A stretch of DNA of 64,000 nucleotides from Metabacillus bambusae (GTDB lineage Bacteria; Bacillota; Bacilli; Bacillales; Bacillaceae). Location of the stretch: contig NZ_JAGDEL010000023.1 in NCBI RefSeq assembly GCF_017497975.1, forward strand, positions 1 to 64,000. The letters run 5' to 3'. This document shows, one piece after another, positions 1 through 8,239 of this stretch (position 1 is the first letter of the stretch; every line of letters begins with the position of its first letter). Position numbers and translations under genes: made by a program. The notes beneath the pieces are model-generated. The model worked only from the letters and a program-made list of their open reading frames with translations. It had not been told where the DNA came from and ran no database searches.

Positions 1-41
1 TGGTTTACTATAACAATTACCGTTATCAATGGAATTTAAAA

Positions 42-74
42 AAGATGACCCCTAACCAATATAGGAATCATCTT
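42..74 (-). terminator. possible intrinsic terminator (leftward)
   Basis: Seven-base arms AAGATGA and TCATCTT flank an interrupted inner stem. Read leftward, the hairpin is followed by a T run; read rightward it is not. No leftward gene precedes it in the window, so its purpose is unclear. Confidence 0.35.
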
Positions 75-211
75 CTAGTTGCGTGACTCTTTTTTTCTTG
101 TGTCCTTGACACGGGTGCCAGTTTAATATTGAGTCCCTCTTTTTTTCGTAGAAAAATAAGTGAAGGGTAGGACATAAGTTTGAGGAATAGTCCACAAAAT
201 GAAAAAAAGTA

Positions 212-240
212 TTGAAAAGGTTTTCTTTGAATGATAATAT
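212..240 (+). promoter_or_regulatory. SigA-type promoter of the LacI-family regulator
   Basis: A TTGAAA -35 box at 212-217 and a TAATAT -10 box at 235-240 are separated by exactly 17 bases. The operator at 247-258 lies just downstream, which suggests autoregulation. Confidence 0.6.
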
Positions 241-246
241 AACAAC

Positions 247-258
247 GTAAACGTTTTC
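247..258. promoter_or_regulatory. GTAAACGTTTTC operator, LacI/GalR type
   Basis: The site shares the GTAAACGTTT core with three sites before the substrate-binding protein gene. It lies directly downstream of the -10 box, where a repressor would block transcription start. It could be bound by the adjacent repressor or by CcpA. Confidence 0.6.
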
Positions 259-281
259 TTAAGTTAGAAAGTAGGTAACTC

Positions 282-1292
282 ATGTCATTTACTATTAAGG
301 ATGTTGCGAAACTAGCCAATGTATCCATCGCAACGGTATCAAGAATTATTAATAACCAAACCGGTTATTCAGAAAAAACAAAAAAGAAAGTCCTCGAGGC
401 TATTGAGGAATTGGGCTACGAGCCAAATGCTGTAGCAAGAGGCTTGATTAATAAACGAACACATACAATTGGGGTGCTGTTTCCAAAATTATCAAGTACT
501 TTAGTGACAGACCTGTTAAGTGGAATAGAAAAAGCTACTCATGATGTAGGGTCAAGTGTCATTGTTTGCCATACAGAATCAAATGGTGAGAAAACAATGA
601 AATACCTTCAACTGTTAAATGAAAAGCGTATTGATGGTATTATTTTCACAAGTGCACCATTACTAGAAGAATATTATCAATATATTAAGAAAATGAATGT
701 CCCGATGGTTCTTTTGTCGACAGAAACATATGCGCATCCTGTCCCATACGTTAAGGTTAATGACAGACACGCAGCCTATACTGCTACACAATTTTTAATA
801 AATAAAGGCCACAAAAAAATAGGAATGATTAGTGGGAATAAAGATGATATTATTTCGGGAAAACCAAGGATAGATGGTTATATAAGTGCACTTCAAGATA
901 ATAACCTACTAGTAGATGAAAAGAAAATAATATTTAATAGAGGATTTAGCTTTTACGATGGAATGGATAGTTTAAAGATTTTATTGAAACAGGCTCCTGA
1001 TATAACGGCAGTTTTTGCTGCAAGTGATGAATTAGCAATTGGAGCAATTTCTTCGGCCTATCAACTTGGGATAAAGGTACCAGACGAATTATCGATTATT
1101 GGTTATGATAATTTAAGTATTGCTGAAATGTCAGTACCCCCGCTAACAACTGTCGCACAGCCCCTCACAGAGATGGGAGAAATGGCTGCTAATATGCTAT
1201 TTGAGATGTTGGATTCTGATAAATTAATAGAAAGTAGAATAATGCCACATAAAATCGTTGAGAGGAAAAGTGTAAGAGATCAGGAGGTGTAA
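282..1292 (+). CDS. LacI/GalR-family transcriptional regulator of the maltodextrin operon
   Basis: This 336-residue repressor probably controls the adjacent maltodextrin genes and lifts repression when a sugar ligand binds. An N-terminal helix-turn-helix (residues 3-26, TIKDVAKLANVSIATVSRI) has the LacI signature. It is followed by a hinge helix (PNAVARGL) and a periplasmic-binding-protein-like effector domain from about residue 60. The ATG at 282 has only a weak AAAGTAGG ribosome site. GTAAACGTTT-type palindromes lie in its own promoter, before the transporter genes and before the amylopullulanase gene, so the regulon is inferred to include all three. A MalR or CcpA-like role fits; the exact ligand cannot be read from sequence. 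Confidence 0.9.
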   Translation: MSFTIKDVAKLANVSIATVSRIINNQTGYSEKTKKKVLEAIEELGYEPNAVARGLINKRTHTIGVLFPKLSSTLVTDLLSGIEKATHDVGSSVIVCHTESNGEKTMKYLQLLNEKRIDGIIFTSAPLLEEYYQYIKKMNVPMVLLSTETYAHPVPYVKVNDRHAAYTATQFLINKGHKKIGMISGNKDDIISGKPRIDGYISALQDNNLLVDEKKIIFNRGFSFYDGMDSLKILLKQAPDITAVFAASDELAIGAISSAYQLGIKVPDELSIIGYDNLSIAEMSVPPLTTVAQPLTEMGEMAANMLFEMLDSDKLIESRIMPHKIVERKSVRDQEV

Positions 1293-1310
1293 TTTTTTTT
1301 GAACTATTAC

Positions 1311-1322
1311 GTAAACGTTTAC
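1311..1322. promoter_or_regulatory. operator 1 (GTAAACGTTTAC)
   Basis: This is a perfect 12-bp palindrome in the 200-bp gap between the regulator and the binding-protein gene. It is the first of three phased sites and probably binds the LacI-family repressor. Confidence 0.7.
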
Positions 1323-1379
1323 TGATATATTATAAAAAACTAAGTATGAATGTAAGGTAGTGTTTTTTTAATACAATGA

Positions 1380-1391
1380 GTAAACGTTTAC
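1380..1391. promoter_or_regulatory. operator 2 (GTAAACGTTTAC)
   Basis: This perfect copy of the same palindrome starts 69 bp after operator 1. That spacing would allow DNA looping by a tetrameric repressor. Confidence 0.7.
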
Positions 1392-1432
1392 TTAGGACTT
1401 TAATTTGAAAAATTTTTAAAATGTTTAAAACC

Positions 1433-1444
1433 GTAAATGTTTAC
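1433..1444. promoter_or_regulatory. operator 3 (GTAAATGTTTAC)
   Basis: This copy starts 53 bp after operator 2 and has one central C-to-T change. It ends about 50 bp before the start codon of the binding-protein gene. Confidence 0.6.
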
Positions 1445-1492
1445 GCAACATAACTATCAATTAATCAAATACCATTTTTAGGGGGAATTACT

Positions 1493-2734
1493 ATGATGAA
1501 AAAAGTAACAGCAAGTATCCTTAGTCTTGCATTAGGGACTTCCATTCTAGCAGGATGTGGAGGTAATGAAGGTGGAGGTGCTGAAGATGGAAAAGTTACA
1601 TTAGAACTTTTCTCAAACAAAGCCGAAAGTATTGATACCTATAAGGGGATTATTGCAGAATTTGAGGAACAAAACCCTGATATTAAAATTAAACTTGATG
1701 CACCTCCAGAGGCAGAAACAGTATTGAAGACTCGCTTAACGAAAAACGACCTGCCTGATATTATGTCAATTGGTGGTAATGCCACATATGGCGAATTAGG
1801 TCGTGCCGGAGTATTACATGACTTCTCAGATTCAGAATTACTAAAAGCAATTCAACCTTCTTATGTTGATATGATTGGCCGCTTAGTCGGTGCTGAAGAA
1901 GAAGGTGTATTCGGACTTCCATATGCAACTAATGCTAATACTGTTATTTATAACAAGCAAAAGTTTGAAGAATTAGGTTTGGAGGTTCCAAAAACTTGGG
2001 ATGAGTTTATTGCTATTTTAGACAAAGCTAAAGCAGCTGGAGAAATTCCAATTTACTTTACCTTAAAAGATGCTTGGACTGGAATGATTTCTTGGAACTC
2101 ACTTGCTGCAAATATTGCTGGTGAAGATTTTGCTGAAAAGAAAAGTGCTGGTGAAGCAACATTTGTTAAAAGCTATGATGAAGTAGCTGACAAAATGCTA
2201 ACCCTTACAGAATACGGTCATAAAGACAACATGGGTGTTGCGTATGGGGATGGTAATAATGCCTTTGCTAATGGAAAGGGTGTTATGTATATCCAAGGAA
2301 ACTGGGCAATTCCTGAAATTGTTAAAGCTAATCCAGATATTGAACTTGGAACTTTCGCTATGCCTGTAACTAATGATCCTGCTCAAAATAAACTTGTTTC
2401 TGGTGTAGATGTATTATTAACGATGAGTGAAGAAACAGAGCATAAAGAGGAAGCAATGAAATTTATTGAATTTATGATGAATAAAGACACTTCAAAACGT
2501 TATATTGACGAACAAAAAGCATTCTCTGCTATAGAAGAAGTATTCCAAGAAGATCCTGTATTTGAAGGAATTAAAACAAACTTTGAATCCGGAGCTATTA
2601 CAAGCTTCCCTGATCATTACTATCCAGCAGGTATGGGTGCAGAAAATCTTGTTCAAGAATTCTTAATTGAAAAGAAAAAAGAAGCATTCTTGAAAAAGCT
2701 TGATAGTGAATGGAAAAAAGTACAGAATCGTTAA
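1493..2734 (+). CDS. sugar ABC transporter substrate-binding lipoprotein (maltodextrin type)
   Basis: This extracellular solute-binding protein (family 1, MalE-like, 413 residues) is anchored to the membrane by lipid. It has a lysine-rich signal peptide and a lipobox LAGC, with the lipidated cysteine at about residue 22 followed by a glycine-rich linker. It presents the sugar to the two permeases encoded downstream. A GGGGG ribosome site precedes the paired ATG codons at 1493 and 1496. Three palindromic operators lie just upstream. Two alpha-glucosidases in the same cluster suggest malto- or isomalto-oligosaccharides as ligand; this is inferred from context. Confidence 0.92.
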   Translation: MMKKVTASILSLALGTSILAGCGGNEGGGAEDGKVTLELFSNKAESIDTYKGIIAEFEEQNPDIKIKLDAPPEAETVLKTRLTKNDLPDIMSIGGNATYGELGRAGVLHDFSDSELLKAIQPSYVDMIGRLVGAEEEGVFGLPYATNANTVIYNKQKFEELGLEVPKTWDEFIAILDKAKAAGEIPIYFTLKDAWTGMISWNSLAANIAGEDFAEKKSAGEATFVKSYDEVADKMLTLTEYGHKDNMGVAYGDGNNAFANGKGVMYIQGNWAIPEIVKANPDIELGTFAMPVTNDPAQNKLVSGVDVLLTMSEETEHKEEAMKFIEFMMNKDTSKRYIDEQKAFSAIEEVFQEDPVFEGIKTNFESGAITSFPDHYYPAGMGAENLVQEFLIEKKKEAFLKKLDSEWKKVQNR

Positions 2735-2748
2735 AAAATTAGTTGATG

Positions 2749-2778
2749 GAAAGGGCATCTACTGTTGGTGCCCCTTTC
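2749..2778 (+). terminator. intercistronic hairpin after the binding-protein gene
   Basis: GAAAGGGCA pairs with TGCCCCTTTC with one bulged G. The following sequence has only a short, mixed T tract. Such hairpins commonly lower expression of permease genes relative to the abundant binding protein. Confidence 0.6.
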
Positions 2779-2947
2779 TATTTATAGTCTTAGTAATCAC
2801 AATAGCCTTGCTCTTTGATGTATAAGCCACTCCTTAATTAAAGGTGAAAATGTAATAGAAGTACCTTTTATTAAGAAGCGTCTTATGCATGATAGAGCAT
2901 AAAAAGGGTCATAGATGTGATTTATTTGCTCAAAAGGAGAGGTAAAA

Positions 2948-3811
2948 ATGAAAAAGAAAAATTCCGTATATATGCTTATTGCAATACCTGCGTTTATCCT
3001 TTTTTTCATCTTCCATACTTATCCCACTCTCCAAGGGATTTTCTACAGTTTTACAGATTGGAAAGGATATGGGGATTGGAGTTTTGTTGGAATAAAAAAT
3101 TATTTAAATGTTTTTAAAGATGAGCGGGCTCTAGATGCATATGGGTTTACCTTTAAATTCGCAATTATTTCTACAATATTGGTTAATATCTTTAGCTTAC
3201 TTGTTGCTATGGGGCTTAATGGAAAGATTAAATTTCAAAAGACACTTCGTGCAATTTATTTTCTTCCATATATATTAAGTATTTTAATCGTCGGATTCAT
3301 TTTCAACTTTATTTTTACTCATTTCCTTCCAGGAATTGGGGAGAGTCTAGGAATAGAATTCCTATCAAAAAATATATTAGGAGACCCAAAGTTTGCATGG
3401 CTTGGTATCGTCCTTGTAGCAGTTTGGCAATCGGTGGCCTTTAATACAATTCTCTATTTAGCAGGACTTGTCACAATTTCTGAAGACATTTATGAAGCTG
3501 CAAGTATAGATGGGGCTGGAGTTTGGACAAAGTTTTGGAAGATCACTTTCCCTCTAATTGCACCTTTCTTCACTATTAACATGGTATTAGCAATGAAAGG
3601 CTTTTTAATGGTATTTGATCAAATTGTTGCTCTTACTGGCGGAGGACCTGGTAAATCAACAGAATCGATCTCACTTTTAATTTATCGTGGCGGTTTTGAA
3701 GGTGGAGAGTTTGCTTATCAGTCCGCAAATGCAGTTATTTACTTCATCGTGATTGTCGTCATTTCAATTATTCAACTTAAATTCTTAGAAAAACGAGAGG
3801 TGGAAAACTAA
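2948..3811 (+). CDS. sugar ABC transporter permease (MalF type)
   Basis: This 287-residue inner-membrane permease has about six transmembrane helices, starting with an N-terminal segment around residues 10-30. The cytoplasmic EAA loop that docks the ATPase reads EAASIDGAGVWTKFWKITFP. It pairs with the next permease, whose ATG overlaps the last base of its stop codon (TAATG). AAAAGGAGAGG before the ATG is a good ribosome site. No ATP-binding subunit is encoded nearby; in Bacilli such systems often borrow the shared ATPase MsmX, which would lie elsewhere. Confidence 0.93.
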   Translation: MKKKNSVYMLIAIPAFILFFIFHTYPTLQGIFYSFTDWKGYGDWSFVGIKNYLNVFKDERALDAYGFTFKFAIISTILVNIFSLLVAMGLNGKIKFQKTLRAIYFLPYILSILIVGFIFNFIFTHFLPGIGESLGIEFLSKNILGDPKFAWLGIVLVAVWQSVAFNTILYLAGLVTISEDIYEAASIDGAGVWTKFWKITFPLIAPFFTINMVLAMKGFLMVFDQIVALTGGGPGKSTESISLLIYRGGFEGGEFAYQSANAVIYFIVIVVISIIQLKFLEKREVEN

Positions 3812-4632
3812 TGATCAACAAAAAAACAAACTGGCCTGTTACCACTCTCTTAATTGTCGGGACATTACTCATTTTACTACCTTTGTATTTAACGATTACT
3901 ATTGCCTTTAAAACACCACAGGAGATGGCAGGGAATTTACTAGCCCTCCCAAAATCATGGTCATTTGACAATTTTACACAAGCAATTGAGATGACAAATT
4001 TCTTTAGTGCTCTTGGAAACACGGTATTTGTCACTGTCTTTGTTGTGATTTTTACTGTACTTACAAATTCATTAGTGGCGTATGCAATCGCCCGTAACAT
4101 GCATAAAAAGGCATATAAATTCTTATTTTATTATTTTGTAAGTGCGATGTTTATTCCTTTTCCAATCATCATGTTACCAATCGTAAAACAAACGGCTGCT
4201 TGGGGAATGGATAATCTTGTTGGCCTAATTATTCTATATGTTGTGTTCAATTTATCGTTTAATACGTTTATATATGTAGGGTATATTCGTTCTATTCCAA
4301 AAGAGTTAGAAGAAGCAGCTGTTATTGATGGAGCAAGCACATGGGGTGTTTTCTGGAGAGTCATTTTTCCATTATTAGCACCTATGAATGCTACTGTCGC
4401 AATTATTACATGTTTAGGTGCTTGGAATGACTTTATGCTTCCACTTGTCATGCTGAGTGATCGAGACATGGCCACATTGCCATTAGTTCAATACATTTTC
4501 CAATCACAATTTAGCACAGACTATAACCTGGCCTTTGCATCATATTTAATGGCCTTAGCACCAATGATTATCGTATACATCTTTGCACAAAAATGGATTA
4601 TTAGTGGAGTTATGAAGGGCTCGATAAAATAA
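3811..4632 (+). CDS. sugar ABC transporter permease (MalG type)
   Basis: This 273-residue partner permease is translationally coupled to the preceding gene by a TAATG overlap. It has about six membrane helices and the EAA motif EAAVIDGASTWGVFWRVIFP, typical of the MalG branch. It completes a binding protein plus two permeases arrangement. The downstream gap holds three palindromic GGGGACAGTCCCC repeats before the alpha-glucosidase gene. Confidence 0.93.
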   Translation: MINKKTNWPVTTLLIVGTLLILLPLYLTITIAFKTPQEMAGNLLALPKSWSFDNFTQAIEMTNFFSALGNTVFVTVFVVIFTVLTNSLVAYAIARNMHKKAYKFLFYYFVSAMFIPFPIIMLPIVKQTAAWGMDNLVGLIILYVVFNLSFNTFIYVGYIRSIPKELEEAAVIDGASTWGVFWRVIFPLLAPMNATVAIITCLGAWNDFMLPLVMLSDRDMATLPLVQYIFQSQFSTDYNLAFASYLMALAPMIIVYIFAQKWIISGVMKGSIK

Positions 4633-4650
4633 TTGGGGACAGTCCCCCAA
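4633..4650. repeat. GGGGACAGTCCCC palindrome, copy 1
   Basis: The palindromic core GGGGACAGTCCCC is flanked by TT and AA and begins on the base after the permease stop codon. Two further copies follow within 150 bp. Confidence 0.75.
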
Positions 4651-4710
4651 AGTATTTGATTTAACGAGAAATGCATATTAATCCTCAATAAATAAAGAGA
4701 ATAAAACCAA

Positions 4711-4725
4711 TGGGGACAGTCCCCA
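4711..4725. repeat. GGGGACAGTCCCC palindrome, copy 2
   Basis: This second copy of the short palindrome reads TGGGGACAGTCCCCA. It is followed by GTCCCTAA, which is the reverse complement of the left side of copy 3, so copies 2 and 3 could also form a longer hairpin. Confidence 0.7.
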
Positions 4726-4767
4726 AAAAGGTCCCTAAGTCAATGTGAGATGACTAAAGTGGAAATT

Positions 4768-4782
4768 AGGGACTGTCCCCCC
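4768..4782. repeat. GGGACTGTCCCC palindrome, copy 3
   Basis: This third copy is in inverted form (AGGGACTGTCCCC). It ends at the base before the AAAGGAG ribosome site of the alpha-glucosidase gene, so hairpin formation could affect its translation. Confidence 0.65.
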
Positions 4783-4797
4783 AAAGGAGTGTACAAC

Positions 4798-6480
4798 ATG
4801 AACAAAACATGGTGGAAAGAAAGTGTCATTTATCAAATTTATCCTAGAAGCTTTAATGATAGTAATGGTGATGGGATTGGTGATTTAAAGGGGATTACAG
4901 AAAAGCTTGATTACTTAAAGGATCTTGGAATTAATGTGATCTGGCTTTCTCCTGTTTATCAATCCCCAAATGACGATAATGGCTATGATATTAGTGACTA
5001 TCAGGATATTATGGATGAGTTCGGTACAATGAAGGATTGGGAAGAACTATTACAGGAAGTTCATAACCGCGGAATGAAGCTGATCATGGATTTAGTTGTT
5101 AATCATTCCTCTGATGAGCATGCATGGTTTGTTGAATCTAGAAAATCCAAAGATAATCATTACCGTGACTTCTATATTTGGCGTCCTGGTAAAGATGGTC
5201 GTGAACCAAATAACTGGGAATCAGCATTTAGTGGTTCTACATGGGAATATGATCAAGCAACAGATGAGTATTTCTTACATATTTTTAGCAAAAAGCAACC
5301 TGATCTAAACTGGGAGAACCCAAAGCTTCGTAATGAAGTATACAAAATGATGACATGGTGGCTTGATAAAGGAATTGATGGATTCCGAATGGATGTTATC
5401 AATTTCATCTCAAAAGTACCAGGATTACCTGATGCACCTAACCCAGAAGGGAAAAAATATGCATCAGGTGGAGAATTCTTTATGAATGGTCCACGCATTC
5501 ATGAATTTTTGCATGAAATGAACAAGGAAGTTCTTTCAAAATATGACATCATCACTGTTGGTGAAATGCCAGGTGCCTCTGTTGAAGACGCAAAGCTTTA
5601 TACTGGTCATGAACGCGAAGAATTAAACATGGTTTTCACATTTGAACATATGGATCTTGATTCAGGGCCGAAAGGGAAATGGGATTTAAAGAAACTTAAT
5701 TTACTTGATCTAAAGGAAAATATCTCAAAATGGCAAAATGGATTAAATAGAGTAGGTTGGAACAGCTTATACTTAAATAATCATGATCAGCCTCGAATGG
5801 TTTCACGCTTTGGTAATGATAAAGAATACCGTGTTGAATCAGCAAAAATGCTTGTTACGTTCCTTCATATGCTACAAGGTACTCCATATGTGTACCAAGG
5901 TGAAGAAATTGGGATGACAAATGTTCGTTTTGATTCGATTGATGACTATAAAGATATTGAAATTATAAATATGTATAAAGAAAAAGTTATTGAAGGTAAC
6001 GAAGATTCGGCAAAAGTAATGGAATCGATATATGTAAAAGGTCGAGATAATGCAAGAACACCATTCCAATGGGATGATAGTGAAAATGCAGGATTTACGA
6101 CTGGTAAGCCTTGGATTAAGGTAAATCCAAATTACAAAGAAATAAATGCAAAAATAGCTGTTGAGGATCAACATTCTATCTATAACTACTACAAGAACAT
6201 CATTCAGTTAAGAAAAAATCACCCAATTATCGTTTACGGTGATTACGAGCTTATTTTACCAGAACATGAATCAATCTTTGCTTATACACGTTCATTCGAA
6301 AATGAAATGTTGTTGGTGATTACGAACTTTAGCGGTGAAGCAACTCGATTTACCCTACCTGGTAATGTGACAATCACTGCTCCAGAACTTTTAATCAGCA
6401 ATTATGATGTTTCTCCAAATGAAGACATCCATTCATTTGAATTGCGCCCGTATGAAGCAAGAGTTTATAAAAGTAAATAG
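4798..6480 (+). CDS. malL: alpha-glucosidase / oligo-1,6-glucosidase (GH13)
   Basis: This cytoplasmic 560-residue glycoside hydrolase of family 13 cleaves terminal glucose from imported malto- or isomalto-oligosaccharides. The retaining-enzyme triad is visible: nucleophile Asp199 (GFRMDV), acid/base Glu256 (VGEMPG) and Asp330 (NNHDQPR). The conserved strand motif DLVVNH is also present. The length matches Bacillus oligo-1,6-glucosidase. The start at 4798 (MNKTWWKES) is chosen because AAAGGAG lies 7 bases upstream and the related gene downstream starts in the same way. An in-frame ATG 48 bases upstream would start inside the repeats and lacks a ribosome site. Specificity between MalL and related enzymes is not resolved. 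Confidence 0.92.
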   Translation: MNKTWWKESVIYQIYPRSFNDSNGDGIGDLKGITEKLDYLKDLGINVIWLSPVYQSPNDDNGYDISDYQDIMDEFGTMKDWEELLQEVHNRGMKLIMDLVVNHSSDEHAWFVESRKSKDNHYRDFYIWRPGKDGREPNNWESAFSGSTWEYDQATDEYFLHIFSKKQPDLNWENPKLRNEVYKMMTWWLDKGIDGFRMDVINFISKVPGLPDAPNPEGKKYASGGEFFMNGPRIHEFLHEMNKEVLSKYDIITVGEMPGASVEDAKLYTGHEREELNMVFTFEHMDLDSGPKGKWDLKKLNLLDLKENISKWQNGLNRVGWNSLYLNNHDQPRMVSRFGNDKEYRVESAKMLVTFLHMLQGTPYVYQGEEIGMTNVRFDSIDDYKDIEIINMYKEKVIEGNEDSAKVMESIYVKGRDNARTPFQWDDSENAGFTTGKPWIKVNPNYKEINAKIAVEDQHSIYNYYKNIIQLRKNHPIIVYGDYELILPEHESIFAYTRSFENEMLLVITNFSGEATRFTLPGNVTITAPELLISNYDVSPNEDIHSFELRPYEARVYKSK

Positions 6481-6491
6481 ATTTTATCAAT

Positions 6492-6513
6492 GCAGGTCAT
6501 TCTTATGATCTGC
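6492..6513 (+). terminator. hairpin between the two alpha-glucosidase genes
   Basis: GCAGGTCAT pairs with ATGATCTGC around a TCTT loop, followed by TTTATTATT. It may be a weak terminator or an RNA-stabilising hairpin between the paralogues. Confidence 0.5.
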
Positions 6514-6552
6514 TTTATTATTAACAAATACTGAGCTAAGGATGGTTAAATA

Positions 6553-8190
6553 ATGATAAAAAAAACATGGTGGAAGGAAGCGGTTGTCTATCAAGTATAC
6601 TGGCGCAGCTTTTATGATTCTGATGGTGATGGATATGGTGATTTACAAGGGGTTCTTGAAAAGTTAGATTACATTAAAGAGCTAGGAATTGATGTCATTT
6701 GGTTAAATCCATTTTATGAATCTCCGGATCATGATAATGGTTATGATATTTCAAATTATTATGAAATTATGGATAAAGCGGGTGATATGGGGATTTTCAA
6801 GAAACTAGTAAGTGAGATCCATAGTCGTGAAATGAAGGTAATTATGGATTTAGTTGTTAACCATACTTCTGATCAACATCCATGGTTTATTGAATCTAAA
6901 TCTTCGAAAGATAATCCGAAGCGTAATTGGTATATTTGGCAAGATCCAAGGAACGGAAAAGAACCAAATAATTGGCGTTCTTACTTCGCTCCATCAGCAT
7001 GGGAATATGATGAAAAAACTAAACAATATTATTTACATTCTTTTGCAGTAGAGCAACCAGATTTAAATTGGCAAAATCCTGAGCTTCGTCAAGAAATCTA
7101 TTCCATGATGCGTTTTTGGCTAGATATGGGAATTAACGGATTTCGAATGGACGTCATTAATTTGTTAGCTAAGCAAGATGGCTTCCCTGATGCAGAAGAC
7201 CCGACTAATATTAGCTATCTTGCAAATAATCCTGGTATTCATGAATACCTTCAAGAAATGAACAGAGAGGTTTTACAGCATTATGATGGTATGACAGTTG
7301 GGGAAATTCCATTTGTTACGCCAGATGAAGGCCTTCTCTATGTTGGAGAAGATCGAAATGAGCTTAACACATTGTTCCATTTCCAAGTTGCTGATGAAAT
7401 GCCAACCTGGGATATGCTCAGGTTTAAAGAAATCCAAAACCATTGGTATCAAGGTTTGAAGGGTAAAGGCTGGAACTCTCAGTTTTTAAATAACCACGAC
7501 CATACTAGACAAGTGACTCGTTATGGAAATGACTTAGCTTATCGAGTTGAATCAGCAAAACTATTAGCGACAATGATTCATACTCTTCCTGGAACTCCGT
7601 ATGTTTACCAAGGTGAGGAGATTGGTATGACAGGTGTGCGCTTTGACTCAATTGATGATTATAATGATATTGCAATGAAAAATAAATACAAAGAGGAAGT
7701 GGGGAAAGGGAAAGATCCAAACGAGGTGTTTGATAGTCTTCTCCTATTAAGCCGTGACAATTCAAGAACACCAATGCAGTGGAGTGATCAAGATCAGGCT
7801 GGTTTTACAAATGGTAATCCATGGATTAAAGTGAACCCTAATTATAAATATATAAATGTAGAAGAAGCTTTAAAGGATCTAAACTCAGTTTTCTATTACT
7901 ATCAAAAGCTTATTACTTTAAGGAAGAAGCATGATGTAATGGTCTATGGAGATTTCACAGATTTATCAGCAGGAGATGGACATTTGTATGTTTATACTAG
8001 GACCCTTAATGAAACGACCTGGCTTATCGTATTGAACCACTCAAATGAACCTCGAGAGTATTTTTTACAAAAAGAACATCAAGGTTCAAAAAAAGAATTA
8101 CTCATTGCTAATTATGACAATCATGAACTGGAGTTAGGTGCTTCAATCATTTTGCAGCCTCATGAAGCACGTATTTATAAAATAAACTGA
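6553..8190 (+). CDS. second alpha-glucosidase / oligo-1,6-glucosidase (GH13)
   Basis: This tandem paralogue of the preceding gene (545 residues) keeps the GH13 triad at Asp200 (GFRMDV), Glu251 (VGEIPF) and Asp316 (NNHDHTR). It is cytoplasmic, with no signal peptide, and starts MIKKTWWKE like its neighbour. It follows 72 bp downstream, probably in the same transcript. Two diverged copies suggest different preferences, for example alpha-1,4 versus alpha-1,6 ends or trehalose/sucrose-type substrates, but this cannot be settled from motifs. The ribosome site AAGGATGG is moderate. Confidence 0.9.
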   Translation: MIKKTWWKEAVVYQVYWRSFYDSDGDGYGDLQGVLEKLDYIKELGIDVIWLNPFYESPDHDNGYDISNYYEIMDKAGDMGIFKKLVSEIHSREMKVIMDLVVNHTSDQHPWFIESKSSKDNPKRNWYIWQDPRNGKEPNNWRSYFAPSAWEYDEKTKQYYLHSFAVEQPDLNWQNPELRQEIYSMMRFWLDMGINGFRMDVINLLAKQDGFPDAEDPTNISYLANNPGIHEYLQEMNREVLQHYDGMTVGEIPFVTPDEGLLYVGEDRNELNTLFHFQVADEMPTWDMLRFKEIQNHWYQGLKGKGWNSQFLNNHDHTRQVTRYGNDLAYRVESAKLLATMIHTLPGTPYVYQGEEIGMTGVRFDSIDDYNDIAMKNKYKEEVGKGKDPNEVFDSLLLLSRDNSRTPMQWSDQDQAGFTNGNPWIKVNPNYKYINVEEALKDLNSVFYYYQKLITLRKKHDVMVYGDFTDLSAGDGHLYVYTRTLNETTWLIVLNHSNEPREYFLQKEHQGSKKELLIANYDNHELELGASIILQPHEARIYKIN

Positions 8191-8198
8191 TAGATACT

Positions 8199-8239
8199 AA
8201 GGGTCTAAAACCAACTATTTAAGTTGAAGTTAGACCCTT
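8199..8239. terminator. bidirectional terminator between alpha-glucosidase and ligD
   Basis: AAGGGTCTA at 8199-8207 pairs with TAGACCCTT at 8231-8239. It is placed between converging genes, and the right arm overlaps the last codons of ligD. Confidence 0.7.

Noticed and set aside
68-328. 86-codon minus-strand open frame before the LacI-type gene
   Set aside because: It overlaps the repressor start and its promoter and operator, has no ribosome site and no recognisable protein features.
4750-4797. upstream ATG extension of the first alpha-glucosidase
   Set aside because: It would be translated from the palindromic repeats, lacks a ribosome site and adds residues absent from the paralogue.
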